From: Rhizophagus sp. LPA8_4_AMF
Lineage: Eukaryota > Glomeromycota > Glomeromycetes > Glomerales > Glomeraceae
Assembly (NCBI GenBank): GCA_021464525.1
Contig: JADRCO010000158.1
Coordinates: 1 to 47,315 of the forward strand
Length of the DNA stretch: 47,315 bases
Reading direction: 5' to 3'
Under the pieces are notes generated by a model. That model was not told the DNA's origin. It did not search any database and saw nothing but the letters and a program-made list of their open reading frames with translations. Made by a program: the position numbers and the translations under genes. Positions within the stretch are counted from its first letter, which is position 1; every line of letters starts with the position of its first letter. Positions 15,801 to 30,055 of this stretch are shown piece after piece.

Positions 15801-17099
15801 TCATTTTAGTAATCTTGTTAATATTTCCCGAATTTTTTCATTTTGTTTATCTTCTTCACCCCATAATTTATACAATGAAATTATTTCTTGCACTATATCA
15901 GTTATCTATCAAAAAAATAAGCAAGTTAGAATCTTTTTCTTTTGTGAAAAAAAGAGAAAAATATTACCTGTTCAAGATCGACATTTAATTGAGCAAACCA
16001 TAATCTAATATCTTTTACTTTTGGAGTTTCATTAGCGGTGGTATTAGTGTTATTGTTACTAGCAGCAGCGGCAGCACCCCTTTTTGCACCTCTTGTAGTT
16101 ACGCCAGCAACATTATTGTTATTCGCAGTACTCGTAGTTGATGTTAGAGAATAATCACCATATTGCGCACCTCCTCTAAGTGCTATTTGTAAATAAAGAG
16201 CAGCAGCAGCGACAACATGTGGTGGATATAACAGACACATATCAGTTCTATAAGAATCATTTATAACATACCAAGCCCATTGTACATCTTCGTTTTTTGT
16301 ACCTAGATCTTGTGCTAATGTCATTAATGAACGATATGGATGATATACTATCATGTTAAAATCTAATTCTTCTAATAAATAAAATTCCATTTCTGCAACT
16401 TTTTGATTATCGTATGTAAAGTGTTCTCCTTTTTCTAATAATATAAATATAGGGTGTTTAGGATATTTACTTTTTGTAACCATGTATACTTGCATAATTA
16501 ATTTTACCTTGCATAATTGTTTTCATTTCCGTGATAATAGCTTTGATATGTTGTGGAGATTCTTCAATTTTACATGCTAAATACATACAAGTGGCGGCGA
16601 CTAAATTAGGTTCTGTATTTCTAAAACTATTCCTTTTTAAATAAAAAATAGATGTTTAGTATGATAATAAATATAATAGATAAAATTTCAAAACATTTTA
16701 CGATGTTAAGTTTCACACTTACTTTGTGTAAAACCGTTTGAAGTAAGTAATGGCAGTAGCAATAATGACTTGTCGTACTTGAAGATTTCTTCCAAGATCG
16801 GTTATTACTATTACATTTTTGACAAATAAAATGTTAAATATTAAACAAAACTGGTATATAATTAAATAAGTGATAAAATTAATTTACTTTGAGCAAACCA
16901 TATGTTAACTTTAATCAAATCTTGTTCTGAAACATATTGTCGATCTATTTTTCTGCAATCAGCAAGAGCCTGACGACTAAGCAACCAATTCGTCCTTAAC
17001 GAAGCAAAAAAATCATTCTTTATTATTAAACAAAACATTTTATGCATAACGTAATATAAAAACTTACCCATGAGTCGAAGTCCAAAAATTTGCTGCCAT
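15801..17099 (-). CDS. SSN8: Cyclin C, Mediator kinase-module subunit
   Basis: Partner of CDK8 in the Mediator kinase module, acting on RNA polymerase II transcription. Six exons are traceable. 17099-17068 gives MAANFWTSTHG. 16994-16888 gives NWLLSRQALADCRK and VSEQDLIKVNIWFAQ. 16807-16723 gives VRQVIIATAITYFKRFY. The next (about 16633-16510) gives NLVAATCMYLACKIEESP. 16434-15968 gives EMEFYLLEELDF, MIVYHPYR and YRTDMCLLYPPHVVAAAALY. The last ends at 15801. The cyclin-box signature and the NFW start match cyclin C. A low-complexity insert of about 45 residues (Asn/Thr runs, an Arg-Gly stretch, an Ala run) interrupts the second cyclin fold before VKDIRLWFAQLNVDLEQ. Length is about 310 aa. Confidence 0.93.
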
Positions 17100-19697
<2,598 letters not shown>

Positions 19698-19729
19698 AAA
19701 TTTTTTGATCTTAAAAAAAAAAATATAAA

Positions 19730-19770
19730 TATAAATAAATAAATAAATAGATAAATAAATAAATAAATAA
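19730..19770. repeat. AAAT microsatellite
   Basis: About ten AAAT/ATAA units in the 3' flank of the GluRS gene, interrupted by one GATA. Confidence 0.9.
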
Positions 19771-19957
19771 TGTTTTTTTAACTGATTTATATAATAAATT
19801 AATGCAATTAATTGGTGTATGAAATCATAAATTATGTAAATAAAAACTCAACCCGCGTATAAATGATTGATTTCATAGGTCCAGCCAATCCTTTTATTCT
19901 AACCTACATGTCGTTTTATTCCCAGAAAAGAATAATAAATAACCTTACGGGGAAATT

Positions 19958-20762
<805 letters not shown>

Positions 20763-21778
20763 TGTACTGTTGCAAGGGATTGGATTGGTTTTTATTAAAA
20801 AAAAAAGGTTAGGTCTATTAATTTCCGCGATGACAATAAAGTCGGGAGAAGAGGATTCGAAGAAAAAAAAAGATGGAAAATAGCTGGTTATTGCGCGGAA
20901 GTTATTTCACTGCCGGTGATATTATACAGTAAAAACCACAAAGAAAACACCAGAGTATGTATAATGATTTTAAGATTTTTTTATTTTAACCTTTTTGACC
21001 TTTACCAGTTTAATTTCGATCGACATAGTACAAGATGAAACGTAAGGCTACACAGAATTTTTATTGTAATTCTCAAAATGAATTCGGATCTGATATGTAT
21101 ATGTTTCTTATAACCGAACACTATTTATTTACCCTGGTTGGTATTTTTTAATTTACATTAATAGATACTGTAGACTTATCAATATGCAAGTTTGATTATA
21201 AGTGGTTAATAGAAAATTATTAAATGAAAATATTAAGGCGTAAGTGATGTAGTAAAATAACAGCCCAAATTAAACAAATCTTTAATTTCAGTTCGAAACT
21301 TAGAATATTCGAATATTAGTACAAGAACCATGATCTTTCGCCTTACAAGTTTATTTTATCCATTTAATCATCAATTACAGATTAATAATATTTATAACGA
21401 TATCGTTGGTTTCTCATTAACAGTTAACAGTTGACTAGGAAATTGTTATTAACAAGGATATAAATCGTACAAAGCAAAGCTTCCTGTTCTTAGTTAATCT
21501 AATCTTAACTCCATGATAAATGGAAAGATTTTGTGCTGTGGAATCAATTTTGCATTTCGTTCATTATTTACACTTTTAAAAGCCGTATTTTTTTATGTAC
21601 GTTTAAATCTCCCCCATATCTACATTGGCAATAATATTTGCCATTTACTTCTTAAAACAAGGATTAGATTAGACTAATTTAACCAAACGTTATATTTAAC
21701 TTATACAATAATCTTTGAATTACGATCAAACGAGGTTATAAAATATAATGAATTAATTAAAAAAATTAAAAAGAAAGC
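20763..21778. other. Intergenic DNA upstream of ARF6-like gene
   Basis: Promoter and 5' UTR of the ARF6-like gene are expected in the first few hundred bases. No other gene or repeat was recognised; base composition is less extreme than in the islands to the right. Confidence 0.45.
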
Positions 21779-21870
21779 GCCCGGAGTGGGGCTCGAACCC
21801 ACGGCCTTAAGGTTTCGGACCGAAATTGTCGGTTAAAAGCCTCACGCTCTACCGACTGAGCTATCCGGGC
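21779..21870 (-). tRNA. tRNA-Lys(UUU) with a 20-nt intron
   Basis: Read on the minus strand: acceptor GCCCGGA pairs with TCCGGGC, D arm AGCTCAGTCGGTAGAGC, anticodon stem TGAGG with CCTTA (one G-T pair), T arm GTGGGTTCGAGCCCCAC. The anticodon loop starts CTTTTA, giving anticodon TTT (Lys). An insert of about 20 nt (ACCGACAATTTCGGTCCGAA) directly 3' of position 37 is at the canonical nuclear tRNA intron site and can itself pair (CCGA with TCGG). The base after the acceptor stem would be a G discriminator. CCA is not encoded, as usual in eukaryotes. Confidence 0.95.
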
Positions 21871-23084
21871 TAATTCCTTTCTATCCGAATATTTTTATTT
21901 ATCTTTTCATATTTGTCCAAGTTGATGTCGACTTGATTTATTTATTTAAAGAAATAGGACTAGAAAAAATTTGATAAAACAACCGTACTTTTGTGAAAAC
22001 ATAACATATCTTGAAAATTTTTAATATAATTCATTTTTAACGGTAGGATGTGTATCATTTATAGGTGCGTAATTTCTCCAAATTGGGAAGAACAAAAAGT
22101 TATGCCACAAAAATGGTTTTTTTTTTAATGAACGCAGTACGTATGACTTTAAAATAGCAATCTTTTGCAGATTTTATTAAATTTAAATATTAACATTTAT
22201 AACTGCTAACTGATATTATTAATTTACTGCAAGCATTTAATTGGAGAACAAATTATTTAAGAAAAACAGTCTGCCCCTAAGCCTAACCTTAACTCTAACT
22301 TTTACTTGCAATTGGAAAGCTTTTTGGATAAATCCATTATCTAAGACAATTATTTTACAGACGAACTTTACAAGAAGAATTCTTCATTGATATATACACG
22401 CGTTTCTGGGTATGGACAAACGGGCCCATACACTTATGAAATTATCATTAATTATTCTTATACTTTTTGCTGATTATATTTATATTTATTGTTATACTGT
22501 ATATAGTATATTATTATATAATTTTTATTAATTAATAGCTATCAGGTTTTTTTACATATCTTTATTTTTTTATAATAATTTAATTTGTAAAATATGCTAT
22601 ATTATAATAAAATAATTTATATATTGAATTTATACTAATTTTTTTTACTTGTAATTTTATTTATTAATTAAAGTTATAATTTTATAATACTAAAATAGAT
22701 TTGATAAATGAATTTAACAAACCAAAATTATAATTATTAAATAAAAAGTTATTTTTTAAAAAACTAAAAATTACAAATTTATAAATTTTCATAAATAAAT
22801 AAATTAAGTTTATATAGATTTATATTATTGTAAATTTGCAATATAATTTTAATATAATTAGTAATATAAATGCCATCTATTATTATAATGATATATTATT
22901 ATATAATAATATATCATTTTTATATTTCTTTGATATCATTTATATATAAAATATAAATAAATTTATTATAATAAATAATAAAAATTAAAAGAAAATTTAC
23001 TAATAGTTTAAAGAGTATTATTATAATGGATAGTACTTGAATTGCAAACTAACTCTTTTTATTAATAAGTTTATTTACAATATT
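21871..23084. other. AT-rich spacer
   Basis: Low-complexity A/T sequence that becomes almost pure A/T after 22,440. No gene, RNA or clear repeat. A short C-rich run (CCTAAGCCTAACCTTAACTC at about 22,277) resembles degenerate telomere-like DNA but is only 20 nt. Confidence 0.5.
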
Positions 23085-23375
23085 AGGATCCCGGACATTA
23101 CATATACAACCCAGAGGGTAACTTTTTCGCAGATTGGCCTAAATTTATAAAAAAAATCACTTTTTTTACGAATATCTCAGTATCCAGTGGTCCAATTTAT
23201 GCAGATTTTTTTTGTTTTGTAACCCTTGTCAAACTCTACAAAATAAAATAATCTGCATAAATTGAATTACTAGATGCTGAAATAATCGCAAAAAACTGAA
23301 AATAAAAAAAGAGCAAATTGGGTCTTTTTTGGAAAAAATTCAGTTGTGAGTTGTATATGTAATGTTCAGGATCCT
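23085..23375. mobile_element. Hairpin-type MITE (TIR AGGATCC)
   Basis: A 291-bp element with inverted ends. The left arm starts AGGATCCCGGACATTACATA; the reverse complement of the right arm starts AGGATCCTGAACATTACATA and both continue TACAAC. Interior segments also mirror each other: CCAATTTATGCAGATT near 23,200 against AATCTGCATAAATTG near 23,250, and the stretches outside those also match. Nearly the whole element could fold into one long hairpin. It is flanked by TTA/TAA, consistent with a TA target duplication. It carries no coding capacity. It sits at the end of the decayed coding remnant that follows and appears to interrupt its frame. Confidence 0.85.
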
Positions 23376-25210
23376 AATTATATACAACACCAAGAAGTCC
23401 ATATTCTTGTGAATTAATTTCTTTTTGAATTTTATTAATGTAATATTGAAAGCTAATCTGCATTATTTAAAGAGGCATATATCTCAGTAAGATAATCAGT
23501 TCCAAAATAAGTTTTAATAAGATTCTCTAATAAAAAACAAGTAAAGTCAAAATTTAATTGAATATATATATAAATATCAGTATATCTTATATGATATACC
23601 AATTACTATTTGTGTTAGTATAACATCCATTATATCAGCATCTGCTTGATAGATTAATTCTTGTAATCAAACACAAATGGTTTTTGATACATGGTCAGGT
23701 GAAGGTGGTGGATATGTATAAATACTTTTTGATACAATAATGATATATAAACATTGTTCAATATTAAGCAGAATTATTTTAAAAAATTTAATGTTGCATT
23801 TTTTCTGAACAATAGAACCCTGCTTGATAACATTTTCTGCATAATAAGGATATGCTATTAAAATAGATTAATTAATAAATTGCGTAAAAATTTAATAATT
23901 AACTTTAAATAACTAATGAATAATTATACTTATGGCAAAGGGTCTTTTTTAAACTGTTATACAATACAGTAAAGCAATTATTTACTGGTTCATCTGATTC
24001 ACCCTATATTTTAAACAAAATAATTAATAAATATAAATTGTATAATGAAAAAAATAATAATTACAGTGTATGTATCTAATTTCATATAAATCTATTTAAA
24101 AGTTGTTTAAGTAAGCTGAGGTCTATATATATTTTCTTTAAGACCAATAAATTGATAAAACTTTTCATTTAGTTTCCATCTAGTATAACTAATAAAATAG
24201 GTTAGTGGCATTATTTTATCATGCCATCGTAAATATTTTAGTATAGGTTTTCCAGTACATTGCATTCTATTTTGAGTATACCTGCATCTAGTTTTATACG
24301 CTGCTAAATATATATTACAGTAAGGGAAGTGACACTTATTACGTAATTATTAAAGAGGGAGGAGAATAATTAAAATCTTACGTTATACTTAATAAAATCA
24401 CATGATTTATAATATAATAATTTGATTGGCTGTTAAATCTGATAAGGGGAGGGATAAGTTTATATTAAACTAAATATAACATAATATGTGTCACTGCCCT
24501 AAAATAAAAAAATTATTTTTTTTAATAAAATAATCATATATTAGTTATGTAAATAAAATTACGCAATTAATACTTACGCAAATGTATTATTTTTCACATT
24601 ATTTGCTAATAATTCTTCATTTATTTTTAAATACAAATCTAAATCAAGATCTACTGTTTTGTGTTCCATTTTCTTAAGTTCCTGATCAGCAAATTCACAT
24701 ATTTTTAGCCTATGGCAAATTCAATCTTTTCTTGTTACAGCAACATCACCAAAATAGGAACAAACTGCTTTATTTTCACCGCTTAGTCTGCCCATAGAAT
24801 ATTGAATCTTTGAAAATTGCAAGTTAATTATTATTCATATTAATTTTAAGTGTAATACTATAATGTGTTATTTTAACATTAATATTTATGTCTGTAAATG
24901 CTGCTTCTTTATCATTCTATCCCTAAATATGAAAAATAATTGCAACACCTTCTTCACTTATTGGTGGGTATTCAACTGGTATTAATGAATGAATGATTGT
25001 TTTGATAGTCATAGATTTTGTAATATATATTTTGTCATCTTCAAGTTCAGGTGGAGATATATTACTTAGCTAAATTATACAATATAACAGTTTATCATAT
25101 TATTACTATATAGTTTACTTTATAATTATATGTTTAAATCATATAGAATAAAATTACCTCTATATTAAGATTTTCTTCATAAATAATATTTTTCTCATTA
25201 ACAAAATTAG
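23376..25210 (-). pseudogene. Decayed multi-exon coding remnant, unknown repeated family
   Basis: Reading the minus strand recovers long protein-like segments separated by stops, frame changes and gaps. From about 25,200 down they include YISPPELEDDKI-like text, SMTIKTIIHSLIPVEYPPIS and SKIQYSMGRLSGENKAVCS. A stop then precedes ICHRLKICEFADQELKKMEH. Next are CRYTQNRMQCTGKPILKYLR, WHDKIMPLTYFISYTRW and YYAENVIKQGSIVQKKCNIK. A Pro-rich YPPPSP is followed by LIKTYFGTDYLTEIYASLNN, and the last is SQEYGLLGVVYN, ending exactly at the MITE at 23,375. I recall similar strings in predicted Rhizophagus proteins, but this is memory, not a search. Function unknown; the SxxxYPPPSP region resembles the end of a DNA-binding module in some transposases. 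A second MITE lies in the middle. Confidence 0.6.
24323..24500. mobile_element. MITE (TIR AGGGMAGTGACAC)
   Basis: A 178-bp element with inverted ends AGGGAAGTGACACTTATTAC and, reversed from the right, AGGGCAGTGACACATATTAT. Flanks are TA/TAA-like. No coding capacity. It lies inside the decayed coding remnant, between segments ending KNNTFA and starting CRYTQNRMQC, next to a GTAAGT that may be an old splice donor. Confidence 0.8.
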
Positions 25211-25219
25211 TATCTATAA

Positions 25220-25375
25220 ATGAAGAATATTTCTTTAAAAAAACAATTATTTAATGTAAGTTTTGATAAATGGTATTTTAACACAAAAATTTTTAAGATG
25301 AAGAGTATTTTGGAAAAACAAGTGTTTAATATGAACTTCAATATATGGTATTTTAGCATGAAAAAATTTTTTTAC
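25220..25375. repeat. Imperfect tandem duplication, about 79 bp x 2
   Basis: Two adjacent units, roughly 25,222-25,300 and 25,301-25,375. They share AAGA-TATTT, AAAACAA, GTTTAAT/ATTTAAT, ATGGTATTTTA and AAAATTTTT in the same order. A 65-codon plus-strand frame spans both, but it has no known similarity and probably exists only because the duplication happens to be open. Confidence 0.5.
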
Positions 25376-25544
25376 TTATATAGTTATATTACAATTGATT
25401 ATCAGATCATTAGATGATTTTGTAATACATACAACTGAGTATAGTTCATAAAACCACTATTGAGTAAATCATTTCACATGATCATATAAAACTCATCATA
25501 TCACCCCTACTCTACAACTTTCTGTATCACTCTTTTTTATATAC

Positions 25545-26320
25545 TTAAAAATATTCTTATAATATATTTAATTAAAATTTAAGTATAATATAAGTATATT
25601 TTTATATACTTAAAATATTGTTATAATATATATTTTAAGTATGCAAAAAATTACACTTATATTGTACTTAATATCTAATTTAAGTATATTTTAAATATAT
25701 TTAAGTATTCAGGCAAAATACAAGTACATTGAAAGTATATTTTAGATACATTTTAGATACATTTTAAGTATAATACAAGTATATCATAAAATTAAAATTA
25801 ATACTTATTTTAAGTATATTTTAATAACATTATATGTATATTTTAAGTACAAATACTTTTTATAGGGTAAATTTTTTTGTTTTTTTAAAAAGTTAAAAAA
25901 AACTATAACTTTAAAAATATTAAAATATAGCTTTAAGATTTAAAATTTCAACATTTAAATAATTCACATTGGATATATTTTAAATAAACTAGTAGTTTAA
26001 ATAATTTTAAGTTTTCTTTATTACTATATACCAAATTAAGCCAATTTGAAAAATAATTTCTCATTATTCTATTATAAATAATTTAATATTGTTTAAAAAA
26101 AAAATTGCAATATACTTATAATATAATATACTTAAAGTATATTTAAAATTTATCCAAATACTTAAAATATATTTAAATAAATATTTATTCTTATGATGCA
26201 TATTATAAGTATATTATAATATTCTTAAAACTTTAATTTTAATATTTTATTTGAAAAATTTAAAACATTATATTTTAAGATAATTTTAAGTATGCTTTAA
26301 GCATATTTTACTTAAATTGG
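25545..26320. repeat. Degenerate TTTAAGTATA-rich tract
   Basis: Dozens of variants of TTTAAGTATATTTTAAGTAT spread over about 780 bp, densest at 25,560-25,860 and 26,110-26,310. A/T-only except for the G and C of AAGTA/TACTT. It looks like expanded simple-sequence DNA. No gene. Confidence 0.65.
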
Positions 26321-27581
26321 ATCTATTTTTAAGTGAATTACACACATTTTTCATACGGGCGGATTGATTAGAATGTCGATCATCAAGTGAAGCCATATGT
26401 GTGATTTATATTTTGCAAATCAAGTAAGTGAATTTATTAAATTTAAACAATTAATACAATAAAAGCGGTAAAAATAGAAAACCATGTTATCTTATCAATA
26501 ATACTTGTTAGAATTTTTCAATACAATAACATGTACAAATATACTTGTTTGAATGATAAACTATAATGGGAAAGCTTTACTTTAGTTAGTAAACAATATT
26601 ATTATTTTTCAACAACAAACTTTAGCTTTGACACCATAGAATTATGGTATGAATTCCCATTTACGGCATAGGTAAATTAAGTGTCATTACGGATTCCAGT
26701 ATAAGTTCCGAATTGCCAATTCCGATGTCATTTATAATGATTAGATAATGATTGTGAAAGAATGATTGCTCTTTCTAAAAGTAATCATCCCCAGCAACAA
26801 TGTTGAATATAGGGCGCCAAAAGACGACAATAGTTGTCCTGTTATCATGAAAGCGGCATCAAGTGTATCAGCGTATTACTTCAAATTGGAATATAATATA
26901 AATTATCTTACATTTTTATTAGTCATTTGAACCCTTCGAGCATCGCCCTTCCAACATTTACAGTCAAAATGTCAATTTCTAATATTAACAATTCATCATA
27001 ACTACATTACATATAAAGAAAAGAAATTTTTTGTTGAATTATTTATTTCATGTGATAAAATAAATTTATGAATATTTGTTGAATGGATTAGATATGTTGT
27101 ACAGACGAATTGTATGACCATCAAATTGGAATTTGAATATCAGATATTAATTGCTAAATCCGGTTTTATTATGAAAAAAACAATTTTTTGAATAAGTTAA
27201 ATGAAATTCTGTGCAAATTAATCTTCTAAATGATTTGTTCTTGTAAAATAAGAAAGTTTTACTATTGATTCGTTTCTTTAATTTTTCCTTCGAGGATAAT
27301 CGTTGCCCCATTTTCCGATAAAAATTCTATCAAAAACCGGCATTATCCGGTTTATCCGGCAATACTTTTATCAAGCCGCATTTCATTGAACTTCCAATAG
27401 TCAGCCACTTTATTTATTTTAGCGATTGTAATAATCGGTTTAAATATTTTAATATTTCACAAAGAAATTATTTTGTGTTACATTAATTCAATATTTAAAT
27501 CGGTACTTTAGGTTTTAAAAAAAAAAAAAAAATTCTCATTATTTAACAAAAAATTTAAATTATAAGAAAAAAGACAAAATT
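26321..27581. promoter_or_regulatory. Upstream region of the ALAS gene
   Basis: About 1.26 kb with no open frame. Composition is less AT-extreme than the tract to the left. A compact cluster of CCGG strings lies at 27,337-27,360 in otherwise AT-rich DNA, about 220 bp before the start codon. A long A-run (27,516-27,531) sits just upstream of the gene. Confidence 0.4.
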
Positions 27582-29449
27582 ATGGAAGCTATTGTAAACC
27601 AATGTAAGAAAGCTTGTCCTTTCTTACATAATTCTACTACAGCCTCTCTTCGTAAACTTTCTCGTATACCAGCTCCCGCTGGTTTTACTTCTGAAACAGG
27701 TGGTAATGTGCGAGCTAATGCTTTGACTATCATGGCACAAAAATGCCCAGTTATGGGTAAAGCTATGGCAGTTCAAAGTAAACATTATTTGCATACTTCG
27801 GCTAGATTGGCAAAACAACCTACTCTTCCTTTGAGACAAGCTTCTTTGGTTAATAATGAAAATGAAGCTTGCGTTGCTGCGGCGGCTATGTTAAACCAAT
27901 TTCCTACTATTCACTCAACACATTCTAAACCATTTGACTATGAGGCCCTTTATAGTTCTGAATTGGAAAAAAAGCATCAAGATAAAAGCTATAGATACTT
28001 TAATAATATTAATCGTCTCGCTAAACAATTTCCAAGAGCTCATACTGCTAATCTACAAGAAGAAGTTACTGTCTGGTGTAGTAATGATTATCTTGGAATG
28101 GGAAGAAATCCTTTGGTTATTGATAATATGCAGTAAGTTTATATTTTACTTCAGAATTTAACTTTATTAAAATTTAAACACAAAATCTTAACTTTTTATA
28201 TATATTATTTAGAAAAACTTTGAACAAGTATGGGGCAGGTGCTGGTGGTACCCGTAATATTGCTGGTAACTGTAATTTACATTTACAGCTTGAAGCTGAA
28301 TTGGCAGATCTTCATCATAAACCTTCAGCACTCGTTTTCTCCTCGTGTTATGTTGCTAATGATGCAACATTAAGCACATTAGCATCGAAATTACCAGGAT
28401 GTGTGATTTTTTCGGATTCGTCAAATCACGCTTCGATGATTCAAGGAATTAGACATTCGGGTGCTAAAAAAATGATCTTTAAACATAATGATTTACAAGA
28501 TCTTGAAACAAAATTGCAATTAGTTGATGTTCACACACCAAAAATCATTGCATTTGAGAGTGTTTATTCTATGTCAGGATCGGTTGGTCATATTGAAAAA
28601 ATTTGTGATCTCGCCAAGAAATATGGTGCAATTACATTTTTAGATGAAGTTCACGCTGTTGGTATGTACGGACCTCGCGGTGGTGGTGTAGCTGAACATT
28701 TAGATTTTGATTTAAATGCTCATTACCCCCATGCAAATAATGGAAGTATCGTTGATAAAGTTGATATTATCTCCGGTACTCTTGGCAAAGCTTTCGGAGT
28801 TGTGGGAGGCTACATAGCTGGTTCATCTGCTTTAATTGATATGATTAGATCTTACGCTCCTGGGTTTATCTTTACTACCTCTCTTCCACCTGCCACTGTA
28901 GCTGGAGCTAAAGCCTCTATTCAATATTTGAAAGAATCTTCAAAAGAACGTGAAATGCAACAAATTAATACTCGTTTACTTAAAAATCGTCTAGCTCAAT
29001 TAGATATCCCTGTAGTACCAAATCCTTCTCACATTGTACCTGTACTTGTTGGTGAAGCAGAAACTTGCAAAATTGCTTCTGATCAATTATTACGTGAACA
29101 TGGTATTTATGTCCAATCAATTAATTACCCTACTGTATCTAAAGGAGAAGAAAGATTGAGAATTACTCCTACTCCTGGTCATAATGAAAAAATGACTGAT
29201 TATTTGGTTAATGCTCTAGAAACTATATGGAGAAAAAATGGCTTTAAGAGAGTTAGTGATTGGAAAAATGTAGGCGGAAGAGCTGGAGTTGGTACTAATG
29301 CTCCAAATCCTAAACCTATTTGGACTGATAGTCAATTGAGACTTTTATCTGGTCACGGAGCTACCGAAATTAGACCTCCCAATGTAATTAATGCTGATCA
29401 TTCGACTGCAAAAAATAATCCTCGGGTTATTGGAATTGCTACATACTAA
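27582..29449 (+). CDS. HEM1: 5-Aminolevulinate synthase, mitochondrial
   Basis: PLP enzyme that condenses glycine and succinyl-CoA, the first step of heme synthesis, in the mitochondrial matrix. Exon 1 is 27,582-28,132. A 80-nt intron (GTAAGT...TTTAG) leads to exon 2, 28,213-29,449. Total 595 aa. The N-terminus is a basic presequence with two Cys-Pro heme-regulatory motifs, ACPF (Cys12) and KCPV (Cys55), followed by [10 protein letters not shown]. Catalytic landmarks are [49 protein letters not shown] and [18 protein letters not shown], in which Lys376 should bind PLP. The end, after FKRVSDWKN, is a fungal-type extension. All key residues are present. The Cys-Pro motifs suggest heme feedback on import or stability, as known for other ALAS proteins. 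Confidence 0.97.
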
Positions 29450-30055
29450 AGTTGTGTAGCAGCCGCAAAAGTTGTATTTAAAATATATTTATTCTCAAAA
29501 ATTAGTTATCTAAATTTATTATTAATATGTTCTGTTGATTTTCACGTGTTATATTTAATGTATTTTTATTATTTAAATAAATTAAATAAATTTTTGGGAA
29601 TTATCATAAATTTTGTTTCTACTTGTCACTTAATAACTAACCCAATTTATATTAAAGTTTACATGAATGTTGCTGATCCTTATTATCTGAAACAAATTAA
29701 ATAATGTTTAGATAACTGAGTGACTGATTAAATGTTAGAACGTGGCAACACGTCAATTACTGGATTGTCAAATGAATTTCTTATTATGGCCGTTTAATCT
29801 ATGTTTGAAAATATGTTGTGCTCAATAAAAATTTATTTTATTCACAGTATAATTTAACGATAACACTAATTTAGTTTAAGTAATTTATATTAGTAAATTC
29901 CTAATAGTATAACTAATTTGGCTTGGCGTTTTTAATTTAGCTAATATATTACACTAATCTAAAACCATATCTATTCTAAATTTGATAAATTTATTCGCAT
30001 TTTTTTGTGCAGAAAATAGTTATCTTTATAAGGAAATCAGTACATATTCATTCCC
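29450..30055. other. Convergent 3' intergenic DNA, ALAS / SKA1
   Basis: AT-rich with AATAAA-like strings (for example near 29,576). No open frame, repeat or RNA recognised. Confidence 0.5.

Noticed and set aside
22277..22300. Internal telomere-like repeat
   Set aside because: Only about 20 nt of irregular C/T/A units with no consistent hexamer.
25220..25417. A 65-codon plus-strand gene
   Set aside because: It is produced by a tandem duplication of about 79 bp and has no recognisable fold or motif.
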